Shown here piece by piece: positions 37,965 to 45,873 of a stretch of DNA of 64,000 bases. The translations under genes were made by a program, and so were the position numbers. This DNA is from Streptomyces sp. NBC_01294 (GTDB lineage: Bacteria > Actinomycetota > Actinomycetes > Streptomycetales > Streptomycetaceae). The stretch lies in NCBI RefSeq assembly GCF_035917235.1, contig NZ_CP108423.1:1426001-1490000 (forward strand), written 5' to 3'. The notes beneath the pieces were generated by a model. It worked only from the letters and a program-made list of their open reading frames with translations. It had not been told where the DNA came from and ran no database searches. Every line of letters begins with the position of its first letter. Positions within the stretch are counted from its first letter, which is position 1.

Positions 37965-38930
37965 ATGGCGGAAGCGGTACCGGTGCGCTGCCCGGCGTGC
38001 CTGCGCGAGAACGGCTACACCGCTCCGGTGTTCCCCTGCGCGTGCGGAAGCCCGGTCAATCCCCCGCTGGACCTGGCGGCGCCGCCGGTGCCCCTGACGC
38101 ACCGCACCTGGTCGGACAGCTGGGTGGCGGTGCGGTGCACGGCCTGCGGGCGGGAGAGCGAGTGGCCGCATCCCGAGCTGGGATGCGGATCGTGCGGGAC
38201 CGTGGTGCGGCTTCCGGTACACCCGCTGACGGGCGCGCCCGGGGACGAGGCGCCGGTGCCGGCCACCGGCGGGATCGCGGCGGACGGCACCGACGCGGGG
38301 CGGGGCACGGGCGCGGGCGCCCCTGCCGGTCCGGCCGGCCCGGCCCGGTCCGCCGCCCGGCCGGATCCGCGCGGTGACGAACGCCGGGACGGGCCAGGGG
38401 ACGGACCGGGGAACGAAAAAGGCAACGAGAACGAGAAGGGGAAGGGGAAGGGGGACAGGAACGACGCACCGCGGCGGACGGGCGGGCACCCGGCCCACAC
38501 GGCCCCGGCGCACATTCCGCTTCCCCCGACCGCGCCGGTGCCCCGGCCCGCGTTCCGGCCGGTGACCATCCGTACGGCCCGCGACGCGGTGGCCACGGCC
38601 GCGCTGTACCTGCGCTGGCTCGGCTTCCAGGACGTACGGCAGCCCGACGGGCGCCCGATCCCCGCGGCGACCGTGGACCTGCGGGCTCCGGGGCTGGTCG
38701 CCCAGGTCGACCCGACCACCGCACCGGCCGGGCTTCGGGCGGTGGAGTGCGTCTGGCTGAACGGACTCACAGCTTCCGCGACCAGCGTCTACTTCTCGCT
38801 AGCCGGGTACACGGACGACGCCCGCGCCCGCGCGGACGACCTCGGGATACCGCTGTTCGTCATGGACCTCACGGGCATGCCCCAGCCGGTCAACGACCCG
38901 GCGGACGAGCTGGTCGGCTCGGGAGCCTAG
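37965..38930 (+). CDS. Zinc-ribbon protein with degenerate Mrr/PD-(D/E)XK-like C-terminus
   Basis: A 321-residue protein. The N-terminus has paired cysteines (CPAC, PCACG, CTACG, CGSCG) typical of two zinc ribbons over residues 7-80. A long charged low-complexity linker rich in Gly, Asp, Lys and Asn (about 95-190) follows. The C-terminal domain (about 205-315, ALYLRWLGFQDV, AVECVWLNG, ARADDLGIPLFVMD) resembles Mrr-like restriction-endonuclease folds, but the usual catalytic lysine of the QxK/ExK motif is not present. Function unknown; catalytic activity doubtful. Confidence 0.7.
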   Translation: MAEAVPVRCPACLRENGYTAPVFPCACGSPVNPPLDLAAPPVPLTHRTWSDSWVAVRCTACGRESEWPHPELGCGSCGTVVRLPVHPLTGAPGDEAPVPATGGIAADGTDAGRGTGAGAPAGPAGPARSAARPDPRGDERRDGPGDGPGNEKGNENEKGKGKGDRNDAPRRTGGHPAHTAPAHIPLPPTAPVPRPAFRPVTIRTARDAVATAALYLRWLGFQDVRQPDGRPIPAATVDLRAPGLVAQVDPTTAPAGLRAVECVWLNGLTASATSVYFSLAGYTDDARARADDLGIPLFVMDLTGMPQPVNDPADELVGSGA

Positions 38931-39076
38931 GGCGTGTCTTCCGGATCTTGCCGGGGCGACCGGCCCGGCGTGCCCGGCGAGCCACCCCCTAAGCTCGTAG
39001 GAGTTACCCGTCGCCCGTCGGCGGCTGTTCGCCGGCTGCCGCTGCCGCTGCCGCCAATCCTGCCCCGGAGAGCTTG

Positions 39077-39565
39077 ATGAGCCTGTACGACATCCCGCTG
39101 ACCACCCTGTCCGACGAGCCCACCAGCCTCGCGGCCCACAAGGGCAAGGTGATCCTCCTGGTGAACACCGCTTCGCAGTGCGGGCTCACCCCTCAGTACT
39201 CGGGACTGGCCCGTCTGCAGTTCAAGTACGAGGAGAAGGGCTTCACGGTCATCGGCGTGCCCTGCAACCAGTTCGGCGAGCAGGAGCCCGGCAACGCCGA
39301 GGACATCCAGACCTTCTGCGCGGCCGGTTTCGGCGTCACCTTCCCGATCCTGGAGAAGTCCGAGGTCAACGGCGAGAACCGGCACCCGCTCTACCAGGAG
39401 CTGGTGAAGACCCCGGACGCGGAGGGCGCGGCCGGGGACATCCAGTGGAACTTCGAGAAGTTCCTGATCTCCCCCGCCGGCGACGTCGTGGCGCGCTTCC
39501 GCCCGCGCACCGAGCCCGAGGCCCCCGAGGTCATCGCCGCGATCGAGGCGCACCTCCCGGCGTAA
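39077..39565 (+). CDS. Glutathione peroxidase-family thiol peroxidase
   Basis: A 162-residue GPx-fold protein with the peroxidatic Cys in NTASQCGLTPQY, Gln in CNQFGEQE and Trp in IQWNFEKFL. Cys, not Sec, is encoded. Streptomyces lack glutathione, so such proteins probably use thioredoxin and reduce peroxides. ATG at 39077; a TTG at 39074 is adjacent. Confidence 0.92.
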   Translation: MSLYDIPLTTLSDEPTSLAAHKGKVILLVNTASQCGLTPQYSGLARLQFKYEEKGFTVIGVPCNQFGEQEPGNAEDIQTFCAAGFGVTFPILEKSEVNGENRHPLYQELVKTPDAEGAAGDIQWNFEKFLISPAGDVVARFRPRTEPEAPEVIAAIEAHLPA

Positions 39566-39613
39566 GGCCCCCGTACGGGCTGCTGCGCGGGGCGAAGCAC
39601 GGACCCCGGCGGA

Positions 39614-39635
39614 CCCCGGCGGAACCTCGCCGGGG
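39614..39635. terminator. Convergent hairpin after GPx gene
   Basis: An 8-bp stem, 39614-39621 with 39628-39635, within a region of repeated GGACCCCGGC. Confidence 0.5.
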
Positions 39636-39657
39636 CCCCGGCAGTCGGCCCCGACCG

Positions 39658-39705
39658 GCGCTTGTACCAGCGCTCGTACCGGCGCTCGTACCGGCGCTCG
39701 TACCT
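39658..39705. repeat. Four tandem 12-bp repeats at the end of the acyl-CoA synthetase gene
   Basis: GCGCTTGTACCA then three copies of GCGCTCGTACC(G/T), ending one base before the stop codon of the synthetase gene. In a frame shifted from the gene, the minus strand would encode repeats of GTSA. Confidence 0.85.
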
Positions 39706-39706
39706 C

Positions 39707-41413
39707 TCAGTCGAGGTCGGCCTCGTCGTACTCCCCCGTCGAGCCGGCCGCGGTGAGCTCCCGCAGCTCCACCCTGCGGATCTTGCCCGACACGGTCTTC
39801 GGGAGCTCGCCGAACTCGATGCGGCGGATCCTCTTGTACGGGGACAGCACCGCGCGGGAGTGCTCGAACAGCACCCGGGCCGTCTCCGGCCCGGGCTCCC
39901 AGCCGCCGGCGAGCGTCACGTACGCCTTCGGCACCGCCAGCCGCAGCGCGTCCGGGGCCGGTACGACGGCGGCCTCGGCGACCGCCTCGTGCTCCAGCAG
40001 CGCGCTCTCCAGCTCGAACGGGCTGATCTTGTAGTCCGAGGCCTTGAAGACGTCGTCGGAGCGCCCGACGTAGGTGAGGTACCCGTCGGCGTCGCGCGCC
40101 GCGATGTCGCCGGTGCGGTAGAGCCCGTCCGCCATCGCCTCCGCGGTGCGCTCCGGGTCGTCGCGGTAGCCGGTCGTCACTCCCGCCGGCTTGGACCGCA
40201 GGTCCACGCAGAGCTCGCCCTCGTCGGGGGACTCCTTTCCGCTGACCGGGTCCAGCAGGACGATCTCGTAGCCGGGTGCCGGGCGGCCCATGGAGCCGGG
40301 CTTGACGGGCACCCCGGGGAAGTTGCCGACCTGGAGGGTGGTCTCGGTCTGGCCGAAGCCGTCGCGGATGGTGACGCCCCAGGCCTCCCGGACCTTCTCG
40401 ATGACCTCGGGGTTGAGCGGTTCGCCGGCGGCGACGGCCTCGCGCGGGGGCCGGGCCAGCTTGGTGAGGTCGGACTGGATCAGCATCCGCCACACGGTCG
40501 GCGGGGCGCAGAAGGTGGTCACGCCGTGCCGGTCCATCTCGGCCATCAGCCGCTCGGCGTCGAAGCGGGCGTAGTTGTGGACGAAGACGGTCGCGCCGGC
40601 GTTCCAGGGTGCGAAGAGGTTGGACCAGGCGTGCTTGGCCCAGCCGGGCGAGGCGATGTTGAGGTGTACGTCGCCGGGGCGCAGCCCGAGCCAGTACATG
40701 GTGGAGAGGTGCCCGATGGGGTACGAGGCGTGCGTGTGCTCGACGAGCTTGGGGCGGGCGGTGGTGCCGGAGGTGAAGTACAGCATCAGCGGGTCGGTGG
40801 CGAGGGTCTCCCCGTCGGGAGTGAAGGCGGCGTCGGCGCTCTGCATGTCCGCCAGCCGCCGCCAGCCGGCCGGGGGCCGGTCCCCGGCGGGCCCGGCGGC
40901 GATCCGGGTGTAGCCGCCGGGCACCTCGTCGAACTTGGCCGTGTCCTCGGCGCGCGCGATGACGTGGCGCACCCGGCCGCGTTCGACCCGGTCGCGCAGG
41001 TCGGCGGGGCCGAGCAGGGGGGTGGCGGGGATGACGACGGCGCGCAGTTTCATCGCGCCGAGCATCACCTCCCACAGTTCGCGCTGGTTGCCGAGCATGA
41101 CCAGGATCCGGTCGCCGGGCGCGACGCCCTGCTCGCGCAGCCAGTTGGCGGCCGCGGCGGACCGCACGGACAGCTCCGCGAAGGAGAGGCTCTGGCTGGT
41201 GCCGTCCTCCTCGACGATGCGCAGGGCGTCGGCGTCGTTCCCGGCGGCGATGTGGTCGAACCAGTCCAGGGCCCAGTTGAAACGGTGGGGGCGGGGCCAG
41301 GTGAATCCGGTGTGGGCGGCCTCGTAGTCACCGCGGCGTTCCAGGAGGAAGTCCCGCGCGGCCAGGAACTGGGCGGTGGCGATGGCGCTGTCCTGCGTAC
41401 TGTCGCTCGTCAT
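39707..41413 (-). CDS. AMP-binding acyl-CoA synthetase (medium-chain type)
   Basis: A 568-residue ANL-superfamily ligase. P-loop YFTSGTTARPKLVEHTH near residue 220, GFGQTET near 335, TGDIAARDADGY near 425 and the A10 lysine in PKTVSGKIRR near 540. It resembles bacterial MACS acyl/benzoate-CoA ligases that activate medium-chain or aromatic acids. No beta-oxidation neighbours; substrate unknown. Confidence 0.9.
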   Translation of the reverse strand: MTSDSTQDSAIATAQFLAARDFLLERRGDYEAAHTGFTWPRPHRFNWALDWFDHIAAGNDADALRIVEEDGTSQSLSFAELSVRSAAAANWLREQGVAPGDRILVMLGNQRELWEVMLGAMKLRAVVIPATPLLGPADLRDRVERGRVRHVIARAEDTAKFDEVPGGYTRIAAGPAGDRPPAGWRRLADMQSADAAFTPDGETLATDPLMLYFTSGTTARPKLVEHTHASYPIGHLSTMYWLGLRPGDVHLNIASPGWAKHAWSNLFAPWNAGATVFVHNYARFDAERLMAEMDRHGVTTFCAPPTVWRMLIQSDLTKLARPPREAVAAGEPLNPEVIEKVREAWGVTIRDGFGQTETTLQVGNFPGVPVKPGSMGRPAPGYEIVLLDPVSGKESPDEGELCVDLRSKPAGVTTGYRDDPERTAEAMADGLYRTGDIAARDADGYLTYVGRSDDVFKASDYKISPFELESALLEHEAVAEAAVVPAPDALRLAVPKAYVTLAGGWEPGPETARVLFEHSRAVLSPYKRIRRIEFGELPKTVSGKIRRVELRELTAAGSTGEYDEADLD

Positions 41414-41458
41414 GGCAGGTATCGTGCCGCGCTCGGTGTACGGACCACCAGGGCGGCG

Positions 41459-42064
41459 TCAGCCGGGAGTTGACCGGTCCCGTACGTGGGATGACCGTAC
41501 TGCCATGAGGAGCCCGCTCGCCCAGCCCATACGGACGCAACGAAAGTCCTCCCGCCCTTCGAGGTCGGCCAACAGGCGCTCGACCGAGGCGCCGTGGCCG
41601 TCCGGCCATCCGGGCTGCGGGAAGAGGTCGTCGATCAGGTACATGCCGCACGGGGCCACGAGTTCCAGGGCGCGGTCCAGGTGTGTGAACTTGCCGGGCC
41701 ACGTGTCCGCGAACACCAGGTCGAACGGTTCCCCGTCGTAGCCCTGCAGCCACTCCCCGCCGTCGGCGGCCACGAAGGTCACCCTCGGATCGGTCCCCAG
41801 GTGCTCGCGCGCGGTCTTCTGTACGGTCCCGTCGAGTTCGACCGTGACCAGCCGGGCGGCCGCGTCCATCCCGCTGAGGAGCCAGGCCGTACCCTCTCCC
41901 GCGCCCGTGCCGAGTTCGAGGATGCGGCCACCGGGGCGGGCGGCCGCGAGGAGCGCCAGCAGGCCGCCGGTGCGCTCCTCGCAGGACATGACGAAGCCCG
42001 CTTCGCGCGCCGCGGCACGCAGGGCCGGCAGGGAGGCCGGGATCCGGCTCGGTCTGTCATCCAT
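41459..42064 (-). CDS. SAM-dependent O-methyltransferase-like protein
   Basis: A 201-residue class-I methyltransferase of the Methyltransf_24/catechol-OMT-like group. SAM motif I is ILELGTGAGEGT near residue 47; VTVELDGTVQ and DLVFADTWPGKF follow. ATG at 42064 chosen as the nearest start that keeps the short N-terminal helix. Acceptor unknown. Confidence 0.85.
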   Translation of the reverse strand: MDDRPSRIPASLPALRAAAREAGFVMSCEERTGGLLALLAAARPGGRILELGTGAGEGTAWLLSGMDAAARLVTVELDGTVQKTAREHLGTDPRVTFVAADGGEWLQGYDGEPFDLVFADTWPGKFTHLDRALELVAPCGMYLIDDLFPQPGWPDGHGASVERLLADLEGREDFRCVRMGWASGLLMAVRSSHVRDRSTPG

Positions 42065-42156
42065 CCGAGGATGATGCGGCCACCCACACTCCCCCGCAAC
42101 TCCTTTGAGTATCCGCCCAATTGGGGTGTGCCACATCCCGACGACCTACCGTCGGA

Positions 42157-43320
42157 TCAGGGCTTGACCACCCCGAAACGCACGACTCCTGCTCCGGCAC
42201 CGGAGGCCTTCGTGGCTTTGGTGGCTTTGGTGGCCCCGGTGACCTCGGTGACCTCGCCGGTCCCACTCATGTCTGCGACCATCTGCTCCCCTTCGGCAAC
42301 GATCTCGTCCTTCGCCGCCTTCGGGACCGGTCCGAACAACTCGACCGTGAGCACCCCGTCCTGCAGCTTCCACAGACCGGCGAGGAACCCGTCGACGAGC
42401 AGCGTGCAGTGGGCCTGGTTCCCCGTCCAGGTACGCCCCTTGATCTCCGGAGGGACCACGCGGGTGCGGTCGGCGTGCGAGAGCAGGAGGTTGTCGAACT
42501 CCGGGAGGAAGCGGGGCGGCGCCGGGGTGTCCGCATCGGGACGGGGCGCGTCGGGGAGGTCGAAGAGCTCCACGCCGTTCTCGTCCCGGAAGGCGGCCAG
42601 GCCCGGCCGCAGCCGCTCGAACGCCTCGCGCAGCCGGGTCAGTCCGGCCCAGGTCTGCATGTCCTTGACGGAGGCGGGCCCGAAGGCGGCGAGGTAGCGC
42701 AGCACGACGTCGTCCACGGGCCGTGCCTCCCCGGCGGGCTTCCCGAGCCAGTTCTCCACGGTGGTGAGCCGGACCTGCCCGCTGCGTCCCCACACCCCGC
42801 GGGGCGTGACCTGCACCAGCGGCAGTCGGCAGCGCGCGGCGACGGACAGCGACTGCGGGTCGGCATCGGGCCACTCTTCGAGCAGGTCCTCGCGGATCTC
42901 GCCCATGGTGCGCGGCCCGCTCTCGACGAAGGCCCGGGCCCGCTGCGCCAGCCGGTCGAGGTCCACCCCCACGAGCCCCTTCCGGAAGTAGGCGACCTCC
43001 CGGTCGCGGGCGGGCTGGACTAGCGGGCGCAGAGTCAGGGCGTCGTGCGCGGTGTGGGTGTGGATGGTGGAGCGCATCGTGACCATCCGGACCACCTCCC
43101 GGGACTCCATGAGTCCGGCGAGTTCGGCGGGCCGGAAGCCGGCGAGGCGGGCGTGGAGCTGGAAGTAGGGCGGCTTCACGTTCTGCGCCTGCAGTCCGAG
43201 GAGGTGCGCGACGGCGTCGCGCGCGGACATCTCGGCGCGACTCAGCAGCAGCTGGCGGGCGAGCGTGGCACGGTTCAGAGCGCGGGTGTCGAGTACGGGA
43301 TGCATCGTCCTGGAGGCCAT
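42157..43320 (-). CDS. Winged-helix DNA glycosylase, AlkZ/YcaQ (HTH_42) family
   Basis: A 387-residue HTH_42 protein. The catalytic QxQ motif is visible in GLQAQN near residue 44; AlkZ proteins with this motif unhook DNA alkylation damage and interstrand crosslinks in Streptomyces. The wHTH repeats and the LLSHADRTRVV block are typical. The C-terminus has a slipped repeat (ATKATKATKA). It may be a housekeeping repair gene or a self-resistance gene. A perfect 8-bp-arm palindrome lies 20 bp upstream. Confidence 0.88.
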   Translation of the reverse strand: MASRTMHPVLDTRALNRATLARQLLLSRAEMSARDAVAHLLGLQAQNVKPPYFQLHARLAGFRPAELAGLMESREVVRMVTMRSTIHTHTAHDALTLRPLVQPARDREVAYFRKGLVGVDLDRLAQRARAFVESGPRTMGEIREDLLEEWPDADPQSLSVAARCRLPLVQVTPRGVWGRSGQVRLTTVENWLGKPAGEARPVDDVVLRYLAAFGPASVKDMQTWAGLTRLREAFERLRPGLAAFRDENGVELFDLPDAPRPDADTPAPPRFLPEFDNLLLSHADRTRVVPPEIKGRTWTGNQAHCTLLVDGFLAGLWKLQDGVLTVELFGPVPKAAKDEIVAEGEQMVADMSGTGEVTEVTGATKATKATKASGAGAGVVRFGVVKP

Positions 43321-43635
43321 GACAGCAAGCTAACCTCCATTGCGGACACATTCAGTCCGCAACCCCACTCCACTCTGCTCAACTCCACCCGACTCCACGG
43401 TCGATGGAAGCCACCCCACAGGCATCCTGCCCTTTTGCCACCCGCAAACGCACGTGCTATCGGGAGCTGACCTGCGACGTCGGAGCGCCCTGCCCGCCGC
43501 CCCCCGCCCCCGCCGTCCGCCGCGAAGCGCGCGGGATGGCGCCGCCCCGCCTCCCCGGCCGCCGCACCCCCGGCGGGGCCGCTGGCCGCCCCACAGCCCG
43601 CACCTGCGGCCCCCACACCGCCGAACCACCGCAAC
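43321..43635. other. Intergenic region upstream of the glycosylase gene and the corA remnant
   Basis: Contains the glycosylase promoter region and its palindrome, then a G/C-rich stretch without a credible start. It probably includes the eroded 5' end of corA. Confidence 0.45.
43340..43362. promoter_or_regulatory. Palindrome upstream of AlkZ-like gene
   Basis: TTGCGGAC (43340-43347) and GTCCGCAA (43355-43362) form a perfect inverted repeat with a seven-base spacer, 20 bp upstream of the start. It is likely an operator for a TetR- or MarR-type regulator not seen nearby. Confidence 0.5.
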
Positions 43636-44394
43636 GTGATCGACTCGGCCGTCTACCGCGACGAACGCCGGGTCGCCTCCCCCGGCACCCTGGCCGACAC
43701 GTTCCGACACCTTCCGGCAACTGTGCGAAGAGCCCGAGGGGATGGCGTGGATCGGCCTGCACCGCCCCACCGAGTGGAGGTTGAACTCGGCGGCAAGGGA
43801 GTGGAGTTCGGCGAACTCGCTGTCGAAGACGCCCTGCAATCCCACCGGCGCCCCAAGCTGGAGCGCTACGGAGACACCCTCTTCGTCGCCCTGCGCGCCA
43901 CGCGCCACCTCGACGCCCAGGAGGAGGTCGATTTCGGCGAACTCCACATCTACGAACTCTCCCGAGAAACGGTCGAGTTCCAACGCGCCACCCGCCCCCT
44001 GGTCGGCATGCTCCACGGCCTGAGGGCCGGCTTCACGAAGTACGGCACGAACGAGGAACTCCAGCGTTACCTCCGCGACGTGGCCGACCACGTCACGCAC
44101 ACCAGCGAACGCGTGGACGGCTTCCGCCAGGCCCTCACAGAGACTCTGACGGTCAACGCCACCCTGGCCTCCCCACAACAGAACGCCGAAATGCGCGCCC
44201 TCGCCTAAGCCGGCTTCGAACAGAACGAGGAGATCAAGAAGATCTCCTCGTGGGCCGCCACCCTCTTCGCCCCCACCCTGGTCGGCACGATCTACGGCAT
44301 GAACTTCGAAAACATGCCCGAACTCAAATGGGCAGGCGGCTACCCCTTCGCAATCCTGCTGATGGCAGTCGTCTGCGTCAGCCTGTGGGAAGGG
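43636..44394 (+). pseudogene. corA: Decayed CorA-family Mg2+/Co2+ transporter gene
   Basis: CorA homology is present in pieces. VEDALQSHRRPKLERYGDTL and DAQEEVDFGELHIYEL are in one frame; the preceding FRQLCEEPEGMAWIGLHRP segment is in a different frame, so at least one frameshift lies near 43705 and another near 43790. An in-frame TAA at 44206-44208 interrupts before AGFEQNEEIKKISSWAATL and the hallmark YGMNFENMPEL of the pore. The last helix and tail are missing; homology stops at about 44394, seven bases before the end of the neighbouring convergent gene. Confidence 0.85.
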
Positions 44395-44400
44395 AGTCGG

Positions 44401-45717
44401 TCACGGCCTCGTGGGGGACAGGTGTGCGGGTGGGGTGGCCGACCTGTGGTGCTTGATGTTGACGAGCGCAGCCTTGGCCAGGGCCGCGGGGTTCAGGAAG
44501 TGCAGGGGGCCGATCAGGCGGGATGCGAACCGGTGCATGTGCCGTGCCACCGACGCGTCGCGCGCCGCCGCCGAGAACATCAGGCGCTCCATGGGGTTGA
44601 ACGGGCGGGCCCTGGCAAAGTCGGCGGCCAGGTACTGGTGTCCTCGCAGCCGGCGGCGGTGTCTGCGGGCGTACAGCATGAGCGACTTGTCGAGGTTTCC
44701 GCGACCGGCCGCGGCCGGGGCGACCGCCTCGGCCAGCCAGTGCGCGGACTCCAGAGCCCACCCGCATCCCACGCCCCACAGGGGGTCGCCGGTCAGGGCG
44801 GCGTCGCCGATGAGCGCGAGGCCCGGTGCGGTCGGCTGGCGGCTGTGCAGCGGGTAGTTGACCAAGCCGATGATCTTCGTGATGCGCTCGGCGGAGTCGA
44901 TGGGCGGTGCCTCGGGCAGGGCGCGGACGAATGCGGAGAAGCTGCCCTCCAGGTCTTCCCGGAAGGCCGGCAGCCGCTTCTTGTCCGGGAGCACCGCGAT
45001 GACCGTTACCCCGTCGTCGTTGGGAAACGCGTACGCCATGTCCGGCTCGAGGAACCAGGTTTGACCGATCCCGCCGTGCAGCGGAAGGTTGCGGTAGTGC
45101 GCGAGATAGCCGAAGCGCGCGTTCTCGTACTGCCGGGCGGGCACCCCGGCGTAATTCGCCACGGCCGAGTCCTTGCCGTCGGCGCCAACCACCAGGCGGG
45201 CCCGGATCTCGCGCTCGCCCCGGGGTGTCGACGCGCGCACCCCCACGGTTCGCCCGCCTTCCCGGACCAGCCCGGACACCTGATGGCCGAGGAGCAGGTC
45301 GACACCAGGGGTGTGCGCCGCGTGGGACCTGATCAACGGGTCGAGGATGCTGCGCCGGATGTTGTACGCGTACGGCAGCTCGGGTCCCCCTGGCGCGGCC
45401 CTCGGCTCGATCCATCCCCAACGGGTGTACCAGCGGGCCTCGTTGCGGACGGCTCCCGCCTTCTCCAGGGCGGGGACGAGGCCGAGTTGGTCGAGCACCG
45501 GGTAGGCGTTGGCAGTGAGGGAGTGGGTGCACAGCACTTTGTACGCTTCGGGGTCCGAGCGGCGTTCCAGCAGTGCGACGCGGACACCGCGTCGAGCGAG
45601 CAGGATCGCCGCGGCACTGCCCGCGAGGCCGGATCCGCCTATGACGACGTCGTAGTTGTTGGTGTTGTTGGTGTTGTAGTTGTCGTCGTGTTGTTCCGTG
45701 TTCTCGGGCTTGGTCAT
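44401..45717 (-). CDS. FAD-dependent oxidoreductase (class A monooxygenase/GGR-like)
   Basis: A 438-residue flavoprotein. FAD motif VVIGGSGLAGSAAA at residues 24-37, VVGADGKDS near 177 and GDAALTGDPLWGVGCGWALE near 305. This pattern fits NAD(P)H-dependent monooxygenases and geranylgeranyl-reductase-like enzymes of secondary metabolism. The N-terminus (NTEQHDDNYNTNNTNNYD) is a low-complexity Asn/Tyr extension from a GTT-type repeat. It is monocistronic, beside a truncated corA, with no biosynthetic partners. Substrate unknown. Confidence 0.85.
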   Translation of the reverse strand: MTKPENTEQHDDNYNTNNTNNYDVVIGGSGLAGSAAAILLARRGVRVALLERRSDPEAYKVLCTHSLTANAYPVLDQLGLVPALEKAGAVRNEARWYTRWGWIEPRAAPGGPELPYAYNIRRSILDPLIRSHAAHTPGVDLLLGHQVSGLVREGGRTVGVRASTPRGEREIRARLVVGADGKDSAVANYAGVPARQYENARFGYLAHYRNLPLHGGIGQTWFLEPDMAYAFPNDDGVTVIAVLPDKKRLPAFREDLEGSFSAFVRALPEAPPIDSAERITKIIGLVNYPLHSRQPTAPGLALIGDAALTGDPLWGVGCGWALESAHWLAEAVAPAAAGRGNLDKSLMLYARRHRRRLRGHQYLAADFARARPFNPMERLMFSAAARDASVARHMHRFASRLIGPLHFLNPAALAKAALVNIKHHRSATPPAHLSPTRP

Positions 45718-45873
45718 CGCTGATCGCTCCCTTTGGGGTGTGGTGCCTTTCGTGGGAGTGGCGCAGTGCGCGCAGCAGCAGTGCCGTGCGCGGTGTCATT
45801 CTTTTATTTCTGTCAGGCGCATGACTAATTCTAGGGAACCGGAGGGCGGGTGATGCGTGATCAGGCCGCGGTG

